Positions 37,268-50,328 of a DNA stretch of 64,000 nucleotides are shown piece after piece. Every line of letters starts with the position of its first letter. The stretch's first letter is position 1. The position numbers and the translations under genes are program-made. Source of the stretch: Ampelocalamus luodianensis (lineage: Eukaryota; Streptophyta; Magnoliopsida; Poales; Poaceae); assembly GCA_036346255.1 (NCBI GenBank), contig CM070620.1, positions 55,972,522 through 56,036,521 of the forward strand, written 5' to 3'. Under the pieces are notes generated by a model. That model saw nothing but the letters and a program-made list of their open reading frames with translations. It made no database searches and had not been told where the DNA came from.

Positions 37268-39734
37268 TGTAACACCCTGGCTATTCGGAAGCCAAGATGT
37301 CACCTAAAACATCTAACATACATCCATAATGCGGAAGAATTTGAATAAAATCAACTAATGACAGCATTAAAATAAGCAGGACATGGTGAAGGTATCCTTC
37401 CTTCACCTTCTAAGTTATTTAATACTGATCATCAATAAAGAAGGTTCACATGAAGTAATAAATCAACATAAACGTGGAGAAGGTATCCTTCCTTCACCAA
37501 TTATAATTTAATTATTATAGTTCATCATTAACAAATGAAAGATAGAACTAAAATTTAATCTTGAACATGAATTTGATGATGTGAACAAGTAGTGCGTGTC
37601 TACTCCCTCCCATGTGAGCCAACATCAGGGGTTACCTAAAATAAACAAACAACGCAAGAGTGAGTCCACGACTCAAGAAAATCTGATAAAGGGACATAAC
37701 ACACATATGAACAAGTCATCATCATAAGAGAATATGAGCATACATCGAATGAAAACTTAGGAATGCATGGCATGAATGAATGTACTCAAGGATGGACTGC
37801 ACACATGCGTATACTGGTATAGCGAGTGACACACCGTCGGTGTTCATAAGCCCGCACCTTAACAAAAGTGCGGGATCCAAGTCCTATATGAAGAACGTTT
37901 CATATAGGTGTCCAAAGCTGCCCATCTTTGGAATTTATGGGTCTTACGTGCCCATCTTTGGAATTGATGGGTCTTTCAATCCACTCCGTGGGCGGGACAT
38001 GACAATGTCCAAATTGCCCACATTGGAATGGTGGGACTTACAATCCACTCCGTGGACATAACATGAATAAAAGGATGCATGATATGAACATGAACAGGAT
38101 AATATCATCTCTTAGTATATATACTCCACATAATGAAAGAACATAACGATTCACATCTCGGGTAACACAATATGTCACGTTATATTCATGTAAACATTCA
38201 CAATCACAAAGACTTAAAATCAACAAAGTACTTGCCTTCAGCGTTACGGCGTTAGCGAGCAACGATGGCGCTCCCAAACCCGTAGCCTCGCGGCCTAAAC
38301 AGTTAAATAACCGAAATAAGAACAACATAGAGCCCATCATGAATTAATATTCTACACTACCCTCTTGCACACCCAAAACATAGTCATAACCCGAATCTGA
38401 AATTCCAGCAGTAACATGGAATCCCATCAGGACAGCAGCACGGTAAAGACCAAAACTAATGATCTGGGACTCCAAAAGAGATGAGTCCAGATCCTACACG
38501 AGCTTAACAAATACATCTACAACTTTGTAGTTGACGAGATAACCCAATTCGGCCAAACTAAATTGCTAACTGTCAAACGAAATAGCAGAACAGAATCTGA
38601 CTGAGCAATTAGAACAGCAGAACTAAAACGTCCATAACTTTTAAACTACAACTCCGAATTGAGTGATCATTAACAATCTGAAAAGGTTATGAAATTACCT
38701 ACAATAACCTAGTTGGCACGACATTCATATTTTGCCTTTAACAAAAAGTGGCACACGGGTCAAAACTAAAGATAGAAACTGACATACAATCTGACAGACT
38801 GACCTACAATCTGGACAGTCACAAAGAAAAGTGCATAACTTTTGATCTATAAATCGAAATGAGGTGTTCTTTATCAATCCTGAAAGCTAGTGATATCACC
38901 TTCAAAATTTGTTATGGGCAAGACCTTTGAATCACCGTCTAACTAGGCCATATATCAACCTAAACAGAGACTGCTAATTCTCGTCAGGATTCTGGACAGC
39001 AGATAGTAAATCTATCATAACTTTTGACTCGAAAGTCGGAATTAGGTGATCTTGGCGGCCACCGAAAGCTAAGAACAAGACCTACATATCTCTAGGAGAT
39101 GGGAAACTCATATTCGGCATCTAACATCACGAAAAAGTCCACGCAACAATCTGGACAGAATCGAATTTCTACCCGCAGCAAATCGATCTAATCAAAATTG
39201 AACCAAAACACATCTACCACTAATCAAACGATGAGGATCGGCACTCGTTACCCTTGTAGCAACCAGGAAGTAGGTGGGAGAACCTTGGAGAAGATGATCT
39301 TCCTCCTCCTTTCTCCCCTCATCCTTCTTCTTCTTGGCGATCCACAAACCGGGCGTCCTCCTTCTTCCTCCACTAGACCGGCAGCGGGAACGGTGTCCTT
39401 GGCCTGCAGCAGGGAGAGCACCAAGGGGAGGTGTAGGGAGCAGGGGAGGCGGCCAAGGTGGAGAGGGGACAAGGAGGTGGCGGCCACAAGTGGGAGGAGG
39501 GGAAAGGGGTGGGCGGCTAGGGTTTGGGGAGGGATGGCGCCTCCCCCCCTATGGCCGGCCAGCCCCACATGGGCTTAGGCCCAAGCCCAAGTTGCCCCCT
39601 AAATGCGGAAAACCCCCTCTCATTTCCTGATTTGATGATTTTCTAAAAGAACCCTTCTCCCGATTCAAATACTCTCTCCCGATTTATTTAATTTCTCCCG
39701 ACTAATCCTTTCGAATATATTTTAGGGTATCACA
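37268..39734 (-). mobile_element. Element C 5' LTR
   Basis: 2.47 kb, very similar to 30536-33018, with scattered small indels mostly at CAG/CTG-like sites. Confidence 0.9.
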
Positions 39735-40014
39735 GTGGGGGTGATCTTCGTGAGGGGTTCCAGCGTCGTTCTTGTGGTCTCCAAGGGTAACGAATGTCGT
39801 TTTTGTTGTTGGGTTAATCGTAGAGGTGAATTTGATTGGGTTTGATCGGATCAAGTTCTGTCTGCTGAAGATTCAGTTCTGTCCAGTGTCTTGCACGGCC
39901 TGTTTCGTGTTCTTAAAGGCAGAATTAGGAAATGTGATCTCCTAGAGTTATCTAGATATTGTTCTTAGCTTTCGGTGGCCGCCAAGAACACCTGATTCCG
40001 ATGTACGGATCAAA

Positions 40015-40570
40015 ATTTATGATCATTTTAGTTTCTGCTGTCCAGAAATCTGACGAGAATTAGCAGTCACTGTAATTGTTAAATTATGACTTAGATAGAA
40101 GATGATTTAGAAGTCTTGCCCATAATGACTTTTGTACGTGATCTCATTAGATTTCAGGATTGATAAAGAACGCCCTATTTGGATTTGTAGAACAAAAGTT
40201 ATTTATATTTCAATGTAACTGTCCAGATTGTATGTCAGTTTCTATCATTAGTTTTGACCCGTGTGCCACTTTTTGTTAAATGCAAAATATGAATGTCATG
40301 CCAACTAGGTTATTGTAGGTAATTTATAAACTTTCAATATTGTTAAATAACACTCTAATCGGAGTTGTAGAATAAAAGTTATGATCTTTTTAATGCTGCT
40401 GTCTTTTTCATTTAGGCAGTTTCTGTTCTATAATTTCATCTATCAATTAGCAAATTAAATTGGCCGAATTGGGTTACCTTGTCAACTAGAGTATTGTAGA
40501 TATGTCAGTTAAGAATCCATAGAAACTGGTCTCATCTCATTCCGAGTTCCAGATCAATAGATATGATTTT
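40015..40570 (+). repeat. ~181-bp modules in LTR D
   Basis: ATTTATG, AGTTATT, AGTTATG and AGATATG lie at 40015, 40197, 40377 and 40559 (steps 182, 180, 182). The 3' LTR repeats the series from 46646. Confidence 0.75.
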
Positions 40571-40990
40571 TACCGTACTGTTGTCCAGTTTCGGTTTGTG
40601 CCCGAGTAGTCAATTTTCAGATTAGAGTTTCTAGTTGAATCTTGAGTCACCGGGGAAGCGCTGTAGAACGGTGTCGAGAAGTGTCATGTGCAATGTGTTC
40701 TTATTTCAATTACTTAATTATTTAGGCAGCAAGGCTACGGGTTTGGGAGCATCATCGTTGCCTGCTAACGCGTCGCATCGCGGAAGGCAAGTACTTTGCT
40801 AATATTAATGCTTGTGATTGATGAATGCTTAAATGTTCATATTGTGGTATCTTATGATACATGAGATGGTGAAAAGTCTATGTTCGTTCATATGTGTTGA
40901 TTCCATGTTTCGAGATGATGTCTTTCATTGTTCAAATTTCATTCCATGCATCCATAACTCATGTTTCCTCCACGGGAGTGGATTGTAAGT

Positions 40991-41105
40991 CCCACCATTC
41001 CAATGTGGGTAGATTTGGACATTGTCATGTCCCGTCCACGGGAGTGGATAGAAAGACCCATCAATTCCAAAGATGGGCATGTAAGACCCATCAATTCGGT
41101 ATGGG
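40991..41105 (+). repeat. Cluster of short stem-loops in LTR D
   Basis: Three units with CCCAC/GTGGG, CCCATC/GATGGG and CCCAT/ATGGG stems (40991-41009, 41057-41077, 41087-41105). The equivalent in the 3' LTR begins near 47620. Confidence 0.6.
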
Positions 41106-41356
41106 CGATTTGGACACTGTATGAAACGTTCTTCATACGGGACTTGGATCCCCACACTTTTGTTAAGGTGCGGGCTTAAGTGAACACCGACGGGTGTGTC
41201 ACTAGCTATACCGGTATAAGCACGTGTGCAGTCCTTCCTTTGATTACTTCCATTCATCACATGTATTCATAAATATTCATGTGTTGTATGTTCAGAAACT
41301 GTGAAGAGGTGATCTTGTTCATATTAGAGGTCTATTCTTATATTCAATGTACTTGC

Positions 41357-41371
41357 TGAGTCTTGGACTCA
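41357..41371 (+). other. LTR stem-loop, family D
   Basis: TGAGTC and GACTCA arms around TTG. The copy in the 3' LTR is at 47985-47999. TTTGTTTTTAGGTGACC follows. Confidence 0.7.
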
Positions 41372-41785
41372 CTCTTGCTTTGTTTATTTGTTTTTAGGTG
41401 ACCGTTGATGAAGTTTCTCTTGGGAGGGAGTAGACACGCACTACTCAAATATATTTCACTCTACACTAGATTCAATAACAGAATTGTTATTGTCTTTCAT
41501 TCGTTAATTGTTGGATTGTAATAACTAAACTTAGACTTGGATGGTAACTTCCTTTTGAGGAGTTTGTTTAAATAATTGTTTATGTTCATTGATCCTTCGT
41601 TGTTCATTGATCATTCGTTGATAGGTTTATCTTAGTGGATCCATTATTACATTCCTGTTATGTTCCAACTGATGTTGATCTGTTTAGCTTAGTTAATGAA
41701 TTATTGTCGAAGTTATTCCACTGTATGATATTATGTTAGGTCTTTAGGTAGCATTTTGGCTTCCGAATAGCCAGGGTGTTACAGT

Positions 41786-41797
41786 TGGTATCAGAGC
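41786..41797 (+). other. Primer-binding site of element D
   Basis: TGGTATCAGAGC, perfect initiator-Met site, two bases after the LTR end. Confidence 0.92.
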
Positions 41798-44700
41798 GGG
41801 CTTTAGGTCCGTGGTGAATAAGTTAGCAACTTAGGTAGCTGAATTTGTTAAAATTTGTTAATGGTTATTAACCTAAAACTTGACACACCGTGCACGAGGA
41901 TGGGATGGTTCAAGCAATGCGTTTCCGTTGCCGTTATGTTGCCTTGTTACTATATGATATGATATGATCTTCTATACCTATGAAATTATTCTGTGATTGT
42001 TATGAGATGATATTCTATACTCATAGTGATTTTTGGCTATGGGTGATGTTGAGAGGTTGAGGTCGTGGTTGTGGCCCTGGGCTTTGCCAGGTTACACCAC
42101 CGTTCGTGGTAAAAGAATAGAGTAGTATCTACCCTGAATACCATGGTTATGGGTGTTGAAGGCGAGTTTCTTTAGAAAAGTTATTCTCTTCCTTTATCTT
42201 GATTTTGGCCAATTCTGGTAATAGTTGAGGTTGATGAAGTCTTCTTGAGTTAGTGTTTTACATTTCTTCTGATGAGTTTCCATTGATCTTTCTTGATTCC
42301 ATAAATCGACTACTTGTTCTCCTGACTGCTAGTCTAATATTGTTTCTTGGGAACGTTGGTTATCGGCAAGATTTATCTTTTCTTGGGAGTTCTACTCTTC
42401 TTATTGGAAATGTGATTCAATTATTCGCTTGGTATTGTGGATACTGAAAGTTTTCTGTTGCAAGTTCTTTATCATGTGAAAGCTTTGGCTTTATGTATTT
42501 CTTTTGGATTATTTTGGGTGTTGAAATTTAATACCTCTTCTTCTGAAGGATTGTGTTAAAATCCCTAACTGATGTCTTGTCATTCTTAAGTAAGAGGTGT
42601 TAATTAAATGAATTAATCGTCATGGTATGATTTATCCTATTTGGGTTATTAGCTTTGTGCAAGCAGTTTATTCTTAACTAGTATCCATGGAGGTGAATTT
42701 ATTAATGTGAAATGTCGTTATATTTGGTACATGATGAATTTTAGATAAGAGTTTGTTCATTCTGTTCAAGTACCTATTGTTATTAAGAAGTGTGGAAATG
42801 TTGATGAATCGGTTTGATCCTTACGATCAAGTAACCTGTTAAATTTGTTAGACGGATTGAAATCTAGGCCCTTTTTCGGTTATTCTAACCGTTAGTGATG
42901 GTTAAGTTAAGGATATGTTCGAATGTTGCCTTGATAAATATTCATCTTGAATCAGTCTTCTATTTGGGTATTGATGATCTTATTCGAATGATAGTTTTAC
43001 CTAATTCTTGCCATGGTAAAAATTATTGAAACTTGTTTAAATGTCTAGATGAGCGATGATGTATCGCCTTGTGAAACCTTGTCTTATGCATCCTATAATA
43101 TTGAAGTTTAAGACATTTCATTCTAATTCTTGAGCATAAGTTAGAACGTTGCTTATATCCTCTTAATCTTTGTTGAGTTTGCAAACAGAGGTAGGATCAT
43201 GATTGTGTCATGTGTGGTTAGAGAGCATTTAGTGTGTTCTATCTTGTCGTCAAGTGTCAGTAAGAGTTAAATGGATGAAAGCTAATAAGAGATTTACATT
43301 TGGTGTACATTGGTGAGATTGTCAAGTTCTATTATCAACTTGTTGAAAGAACTTGTTTCAATTATGAGGTTTTTGCACTAGGTTTTCCCTAGATCAAGTA
43401 GATGCAATCTCATTTAGATAATAGAGACATGATGAAGTAATTTATTGTATCTCTTTTGAAAAGTTTATGCAGTGATAAGAGGTTATCATGATTCTTGCTA
43501 AGAGAGTATTATTTCGTTGAAAGTAAAATAATTTGATCACTTGCGTGATATTGATTTAATGAAAGTGTTTCGAGTTTTGCGTTTGCAATCATTTGGACCT
43601 CATGAGCTATGGGGAAATTGAGTCTGTTTCGAGCAAAGTGACGTGTTGAAAGATTTTATTGGTTCTTAAGTGGTTCTTGTGATTTGGTCTTAAGAGTTTA
43701 TCTTGTTTAAGCTAGCGAAGTGATGCAGTAGTCACAAAAAAATAACTTTCCTAGTTAAAGGAAGGAGTGAAGTAAAAGTAATTGAGATTTAAGTCGCGGT
43801 TCGTAACTTGCAGTTATTTCAGTGTGCTTAGACCTTATGCGTTTGTTCCATAAGAGTTTACCAATTTTCAAAGGGCAATACTTTCTTCTCATTGGTGGTT
43901 TGGTATTCGCTTATAGCAGGACTTGAGCCCTAAGCTGTTGACTTCCTCTATGTTTTTTTTGAGTTCTTTGCCTAAGTGACTTTTTCCCTTGGTCCTATGG
44001 TTACTTCGAGCAGTAAATGTCTTCATTTGTTTTTTTTTTCTTTTGAGGAAGGATCCACCGATTCGTTTCACAGTGGTTTTTCGAAGTGTTTATTCAATGT
44101 GGTTGTGAGACCTTGGATTGAAAGTTAATCGAGGAGCATCGAAGGATGAACTAATGTCGTGTATAATTCTTGGAGAGAATTTTATTTATACATAATGTTT
44201 GCCTTTGAGGCTAAACTGATTGCATTGTTGCAACCATTAGAACCTAAGGAGATTTGTGATCCAAGATCCTTTGTCCAATTCGGGTGGAACATTAGAATTT
44301 TTGAAAGGATGAGAATCTTGATCAACGTATTAGAGTGTCGCGATTGAGTACCTTGCACGGTTGTGCGGATGAAATATGATGGCGTTGTAATGAGAGTAAT
44401 ATTAGCGAAGTAATCTGATCAATAAAGCGATTAATGAGATAGCCGAGATTGTTGGATTATTGTCAGAAATGACTTGGACGTAGTAAGTAACTCTCTAAGA
44501 GCTTGAATCTTTATAAAGATAATTGGGTCGAGGAAATGTTTTCGTGGTGATGTTAATGCGCGAGTATGTTTGGATTGTGATAATTTTAGGGATTTAAACT
44601 GAGGTTTTTCCTATCTTCTATATGAAAAGTTTGTTGTAGGGGTCTTAGAGGTTAAAATCTGGGCTTTGCATCTTTATGCTGGAACTTTGGTCGCCCAATG

Positions 44701-45528
44701 ATTTGTGTATAGAGGAAGTAGAATAAGGGTGGATTCTGAATAGTAGGATGTTCATTGATAGAACCCTTGATGAACTATATGAATATGTGCGCTGAGGATT
44801 CTGAGTTTTTTATTAATAAAAGATTGAGGTGATGTGATTGCATGTGAGATCTATTTTGAGATGCATTGGAAGTCATCTGTCAAATTAATTCTGTTGGTAG
44901 AGGAGTTGTTTAGAGAATATTTCTGTGGAGTCGATAGAGCCTCTATACAGAGGTGTGGATGATGTATTCCGACTTGAGCATCGTGTTGAGAATGCCAAGT
45001 TAAAAGAGATGAGTTAGTGTGTTATGCAATGAAATGGAATTCCAAAGTTTGAGAGAAATTTTATTCCTAAAAGAGAAACTGAGAAATTGATGCTTCCTCA
45101 AGTAGTGACACGTTTTCTTGATTCTTGTTTGAGCTATGTGCTTATGACTGTGTCTTCCAGAAATTGAGTTTTGATTTATGTTGACATGTGTGGTTCTTAT
45201 CAGTTCAGAAAGAATAAAAGAAATTTATGGTTTGAGCATTCAAGTGATCTCTCATTTGGCTTTCGTGACGTTTATTCGCAATTTGCCATTTGGAAAGTGG
45301 AAAGGTTTTCGTGATGAATTTTCGCTTCTGGATTTGACTCTTTTACTACCGAGCTGGTAACGCAGGGTTGCGATGTGAATCCGTCATTTTCAGATAGGTT
45401 TTGTCGGTAAAAGAGTTTGTTTAAAGAGATTTCGGTTGTGTGTTCCTGGATAAAGGAGGTGATCCTTGTTACGGTGAAGAGTTCGATTGAGAGGTGGAAC
45501 AAGAGTTCCGTGTTCTATGTGCATGTTG

Positions 45529-45640
45529 TGTGGTTCGATCCCAATGGGGAAGTTAGCCCAAGGTACATTGGGTTGTTTACGCTGGTTGGCGTATCGCTAG
45601 GACCGTTTGGGTCCCTACGCGATGAACGCAACTTTTGGTA
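45529..45640 (+). pseudogene. Possible integrase C-terminal remnant in element D
   Basis: A short frame contains SPRYIGLF, close to the SPRYIGPF motif after the integrase core in chromoviruses, and about 150 bp further on DLTFESLP in another frame resembles the following linker. No catalytic region is left. The match rests on short motifs. Confidence 0.5.
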
Positions 45641-45956
45641 TGTTTTGGTGCCGAGAGGGCACAGGTGATCGGAGTTTGAATATTCGTTAACGTTGTGGAT
45701 CATCGAGTAAGATCTTACCTTCGAGTCTCTTCCGATGAGTATACCTAGAAACGTCGAGACTAGTGTTAGGTCAGACGTCGTTTTACGTCTTTGTGTTGTG
45801 GTCTCATCAGCTCGAGAGATAGGCCACTTGGTAGTTGGAGTTTCGTATGTGCGAATAATATCCGGATTTATGCATAGCAGTGCGTGTTTGTCGATGTTCT
45901 TTCGATGCAGATTTTCTTTCGGGAATGTCGGTGAGTAGATTCGGGGACGAATCCTG

Positions 45957-45971
45957 TTAAGGGGGGTAGAA
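45957..45971 (+). other. Polypurine tract of element D
   Basis: TTAAGGGGGGTAGAA directly before the 3' LTR, identical to that of element C. Confidence 0.88.
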
Positions 45972-48148
45972 TGTAATACCCCAAATATCAATTGGAGAAA
46001 ATATTATTCGAGAGAGGGAAATTTATTCAATATCGATTGTAACAAAGTTTAGAGATGGAATTAAATTCAAAATTCAGAATTTTAGGAGAGGAATGGGCCG
46101 CCAACCCATATTTGAGAGGAGAGGAGCCGGCCTTAGTGGCCCAAGGCCCATGAGTGGTCTGGCAGCCCATTAGAAGGCAAGGGAGGGGAGGGGACCAAAC
46201 CCTAGCCACCCTTGCTACAGTAGCCGCCACACTACAGTAGCCATGCTACAGTAGCGACGCGCTACCATGCTCCGCCTCCTGCTGCTCCTCCTCTCCTTGG
46301 CGCCATCCTCCCTACTGCCGGCCATCGGGAAGAAGAGAGGAGAAGGGAAGGGAAGAAGAAGAAAGGTGGGGGTGATCTTCGTGAGGGGTTCCAGCGTCGT
46401 TCTTGTGGTCTCCAAGGGTAACGAATGTCGTTTTTGTTGTTGGGTTAATCGTAGAGGTGAATTTGATTGGGTTTGATCGGATCAAGTTCTGTCTGCTGAA
46501 GATTCAGTTCTGTCCAGTGTCTTTCACGGCCTGTTTCGTGTTCTTAAAGGCAGAATTAGGAAATGTGATCTCCTAGAGTTATTTAGATATTGTTCTTAGC
46601 TTTCAGTGGCCGCCAAGAACACTTGATTCTGATGTACGGATCAAAAGTTATGATCGTTTTAGTTTCTGCTGTCCATAATTCTGACGAGAATTAGCAGTCA
46701 CTGTAATTGTTAAATTATGACTTAGATAGAAGATGATTTAGAAGTCTTGCCCATAATGACTTTTGTACGTGATCTCATTAGATTTCAGGATTGATAAAGA
46801 ACGCCCTATTTGGATTTGTAGAACAAAAGTTATTTATATTTCAATGTAACTGTCCAGATTGTATGTCAGTTTCTATCATTAGTTTTGACCCGTGTGCCAC
46901 TTTTTGTTAAATGCAAAATATGAATGTCATGCCAACTAGGTTATTGTAGGTAATTTTATAACCTTTCAATATTGTTAAATAACACTATAATCGGAGTTGT
47001 AGAATAAAAGTTATGATCTTTTTTAGTGCTGCTGTCTTTTTCATCTAGGCAGTTTCTGTTCTATAATTTCATCTATCAATTAGCAAATTAAATTGTCCGA
47101 ATTGGGTTACCTTGTCAACTAGAGTATTGTAGATATGTCAGTTAAGAATCCATAAAAACTGGTCTCATCTCATTCCGAGTTCCAGATCAATAGATATGAT
47201 TTTTACCGTACTGTTGTCCAGTTTCGGTTTGTGCCTGAGTAGTCAATTTTCAGATTAGAGTTTCTAGTTGAATCTTGAGTCACCGGGGAAGCGCTGTAGA
47301 ACGGTGTCGAGAAGTGTCGTGTGCAATGTGTTCTTATTTCAATTACTTAATTATTTAGGCAGCAAGGCTACGGGTTTGGGAGCATCATCGTTGCCTGCTA
47401 ACGCGTCGCATCGCGGAAGACAAATACTTTGCTAATATTAATGCTTGTGATTGATGAATGCTTAAATGTTCATGTTGTGGTATCTTATGATACATGAGAA
47501 GGTGAAAAGTCTATGTTTGTTCATATGTGTTGATTCCATGTTTGAGATGATGTCTTTCATTGTTCAAATTTCATTCCATGCATCCATAACTCATGTTTCC
47601 TCCACGGAGTGGATTGTAAGTCCCACCATTCCAATGTGGGTAGATTTGGACATTGTCATGTCCGTCCACGGAGTGGATAGAAAGACCCATCAATTCGGTA
47701 TGGGCATGTAAGACCCATCAATTCCGGTATGGGCGATTTGGACACCTATATGAAACGTTCTTCATACGGGACTTGGATCCCGCACTTTTGTTAAGGTGCG
47801 GGCTTAAGTGAACACCGACGGGTGTGTCACTAGCTATACCGGTATAAGCACGTGTGCAGTCCTTCCTTTGATTACTTCCATTCATCACGTGCATTCATAA
47901 ATATTCATGTGTTGTATGTTCAGAAACTGTGAAGAGGTGATCTTGTTCATATTGGAGGTCTATTCTTATATTCAATGTACTTGCTGAGTCTTGGACTCAC
48001 TCTTGCTTTGTTTATTTGTTTTTAGGTGACCGTTGATGAAGTTTGTCTTGGGAGGGAGTAGACACGCACTACTCAAATATATTTCATTCTACACTAGATT
48101 CAATAACAGAATTGTTATTGTCTTTCATTCGTTAATTGTTGGATTGTA
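45972..48148 (+). mobile_element. Element D 3' LTR, truncated at its right side
   Basis: Collinear with 30137-30535 and 39740-41530 up to TTGGATTGTA, then switches at about 48149 to unrelated LTR sequence. The missing last 250 bp or so are not seen elsewhere in the window. Confidence 0.88.
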
Positions 48149-49480
48149 TCGTCAACCCTTCCTCTGGGAGAATGATTCTTATCAGAGGGAAGGATGAAGA
48201 CCTCCAGTGGATGACCTCCACTTGTGCTCGAGCCTCCTCGCTTGAGGAGTAGTCGAGGGACACCATCTGGTGACTTGGAGTAAACCCCACCAGGTAGGGG
48301 AATTCTGGGTTATAACCGTCTCCATCTGCAGGTGGATCCTGCGTCGGGATGGTTGGACTTGGAGGAACAGTGTGCTCGATCCTCTTCTCTACGGAGGCGT
48401 GTGTGTGGCTGCGGCTAACAGCAGGACCCGCACGTCAGTGAGGCGCCTCTCCTCTTCCTTGCGCTTGCTACCGCCGTCGACCTTGCTGTCGGAGAGGTGG
48501 CATTTTGCCCTAAGTTTGCTAATGTTTCTTGGACACCTGGCACTAAATTGCCACCGCATCATCTCTAGAACTCTCTTGGTTGCTCTGGAGGTCCAAACCC
48601 TATATAACCCTAACTTTTGAGCTCACAGCCATTGTTGACCGAGAGAGCTTTCTTCATCTCTTTTCCTTCCCAGTGAATCTTTTCTTTCTCTCACTCTTTG
48701 TTCATCTCCGTCCTTGCTTAATTAACCTTGTAATGAGAGTTTCGGGTATCATTTGTAGGTGGAGCCCGCGTTATCACTCTCTGTCGAACTGGGCCGGTTG
48801 GAGCACCACTGCGGTAAACTCTTGATCCGGTGAGGTAGACTCTACCCCTTCCTGTCAAGAACGCGCGTTATGATCTAGATAGCTAAAGTCGTTCATTACT
48901 TTCATTCTTGGTCGAACAGGAATTGTGGATTTTGAATCGTCACTGTTTTTGGCCGAAATCTTGACTTCATCTTCTCTAGCTCCGGTGAGTGAGTCTTGAT
49001 CCTAATCCTTTCTGTTTTGAGCATCTTAAGGACTTAATTAACCTACCTAAATCACTCATTTGTGCATTGGATACTCAAATCATCTTTAGACTGAAAAGTT
49101 CTTTTTATAACTTTTTGTTCTTTCATATCGTTTTCAAGATTTTGAGTTCTTCTGTTCAATCTTCTGGTTTAGGTAGCCTCCTACAGAACCCTAGTATCAT
49201 AAGCAACCATTCTTGTGATTCATAGTGCCTCCAATTCAGCTAATTAGCAAAATTCCATTTTCTGTTACTGTTGTTGGGCAGAACGACAAGAGTGTTAACC
49301 TTGTTCTTTCTGTTAATCTTGATTGATCAGGGTTAGCAGAGTCCAATCTAGGTTGATAGACTTACTGAAGGGATAGTAGTAGCTTAAGTCAAGATTCTTG
49401 CTTGTGAGTGCATAACAATTTGGCAATACGGCATTTGGTGATGCCTCTGTCAATTTGTTGTTCAACACCATTTGAGCATG
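48149..49480 (+). mobile_element. Fragment of an S-like long LTR
   Basis: Similar to LTR S at 26440-27070: GGACCCGCACGTCAG, a TATA segment near 48600, then ACTGAAAAGTT and TTTTATAACTTTT. The LTR start is missing and no target duplication is visible at 48149, so it is truncated. Confidence 0.7.
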
Positions 49481-49534
49481 CATCATCTTCATCCACCACA
49501 TGTTATTTACTCACCTGGGTCAGTCTTCAAGACT

Positions 49535-49685
49535 GATCAAATCTACCGTAACGTCAACATAAACATTCTTGGGGTAGATTTTTGGGCAGATTTGGTTGTG
49601 ATAGACTCTAAGGGGTGGGTGTCATTTTGGGAATGGATTGGCTGTCCATTCGATCCATATCGGACGGCCTAATCCGTTAGTACAT
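49535..49685 (+). pseudogene. Chromoviral protease fragment
   Basis: One frame gives INILGVDFWADLVVIDSKG; after a one-base shift VILGMDWLS follows. These are the last strand and flap-side motif of the aspartic protease of Tekay/Del-type chromoviruses. The catalytic DSG segment is absent and no RT follows, so this is an isolated scrap from a deleted element. Confidence 0.65.
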
Positions 49686-50313
49686 TCCGCTGGTCCCCAA
49701 ACGTCCCAGTCACCTCCCTCCTTGACTAATGTATTCCCAAGTTTGACTAGTCCTACTTGCCAGACTTGGTCGTCCTCATTTTTCTCTGCCACCTAAGTGC
49801 TTTGTGCATTTAATATAAGTTACATTACATTAAGTGCGGCCATGTACGTGGCTCTCACACTAAATGTGGTCACTTAATGGCACCTTTGTTATCTTTCCTT
49901 GTCCCCTCTCTTAACAGCATACATTGTCCTACTCTTTTGTCCTTAACCAAATTGGTGGTGGCACTTGCCCTACCACTCACCTATTTGTTCACCAATTGAC
50001 TGAAGCCCCTTGGGAGCACGAAGATCTAATGAGGATTGAGCACCCCCACCTCTTTGCTGTTTAAAAATTGCCTTTGAATCAAGAAAGGCAAGGTTAAACA
50101 AAGCAATGTAAAAGAAGATATAATAACAACACTATGTTGTTTATTAGAATGTTTCTTTACCATCTTTGCAGGAAATTAATACAACAGATGTTGTAATATT
50201 TCTTTCTACCCTTGAAGGAAATTAAGACAACAGGTGTTGCAATTCCAGAAAAGTCATTTCAACTTCATTCCTTTCCAACTTTTAATCTGCCCAGAATCAC
50301 GGGACGAGATTCT
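49686..50313. other. Degenerate internal sequence of the S-like element
   Basis: AT-rich sequence between the protease scrap and a polypurine tract. It includes a repeated CAACAGRTGTTG-like word at 50180 and 50232. No gene is recognised. Confidence 0.5.
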
Positions 50314-50328
50314 CTTAAGGGGGGTAGG
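50314..50328 (+). other. Polypurine tract of the S-like element
   Basis: CTTAAGGGGGGTAGG immediately before S-like LTR sequence. Confidence 0.75.

Larger units (their letters stand above)
30536..39734 (-). mobile_element. Element C: complete non-autonomous chromovirus-type LTR element, minus strand
   Basis: 9.2 kb with two LTRs (30536-33018 and 37268-39734), a 4.25-kb internal region, and target duplication GTGGG (30531-30535 and 39735-39739). On the minus strand the LTR starts TGTGATACCC and ends CCAGGGTGTTACA, followed by a perfect initiator-Met PBS. The internal region has no gag-pol. The LTR end and PBS are nearly the same as in D, so C and D are related families. Confidence 0.93.
30137..41783 (+). 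mobile_element. Element D 5' LTR, interrupted by element C
   Basis: Starts TGTAATACCCC and ends GGGTGTTACA. LTR sequence is 30137-30535 plus 39740-41783, about 2.44 kb. It pairs with the 3' LTR starting at 45972, which matches it closely on both sides of the C insertion. Confidence 0.9.
41784..45971 (+). mobile_element. Element D internal region
   Basis: 4.2 kb, AT-rich, nearly non-coding. The last 450 bp have degraded traces of a chromoviral polyprotein end. Size and layout match element C. Confidence 0.82.
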
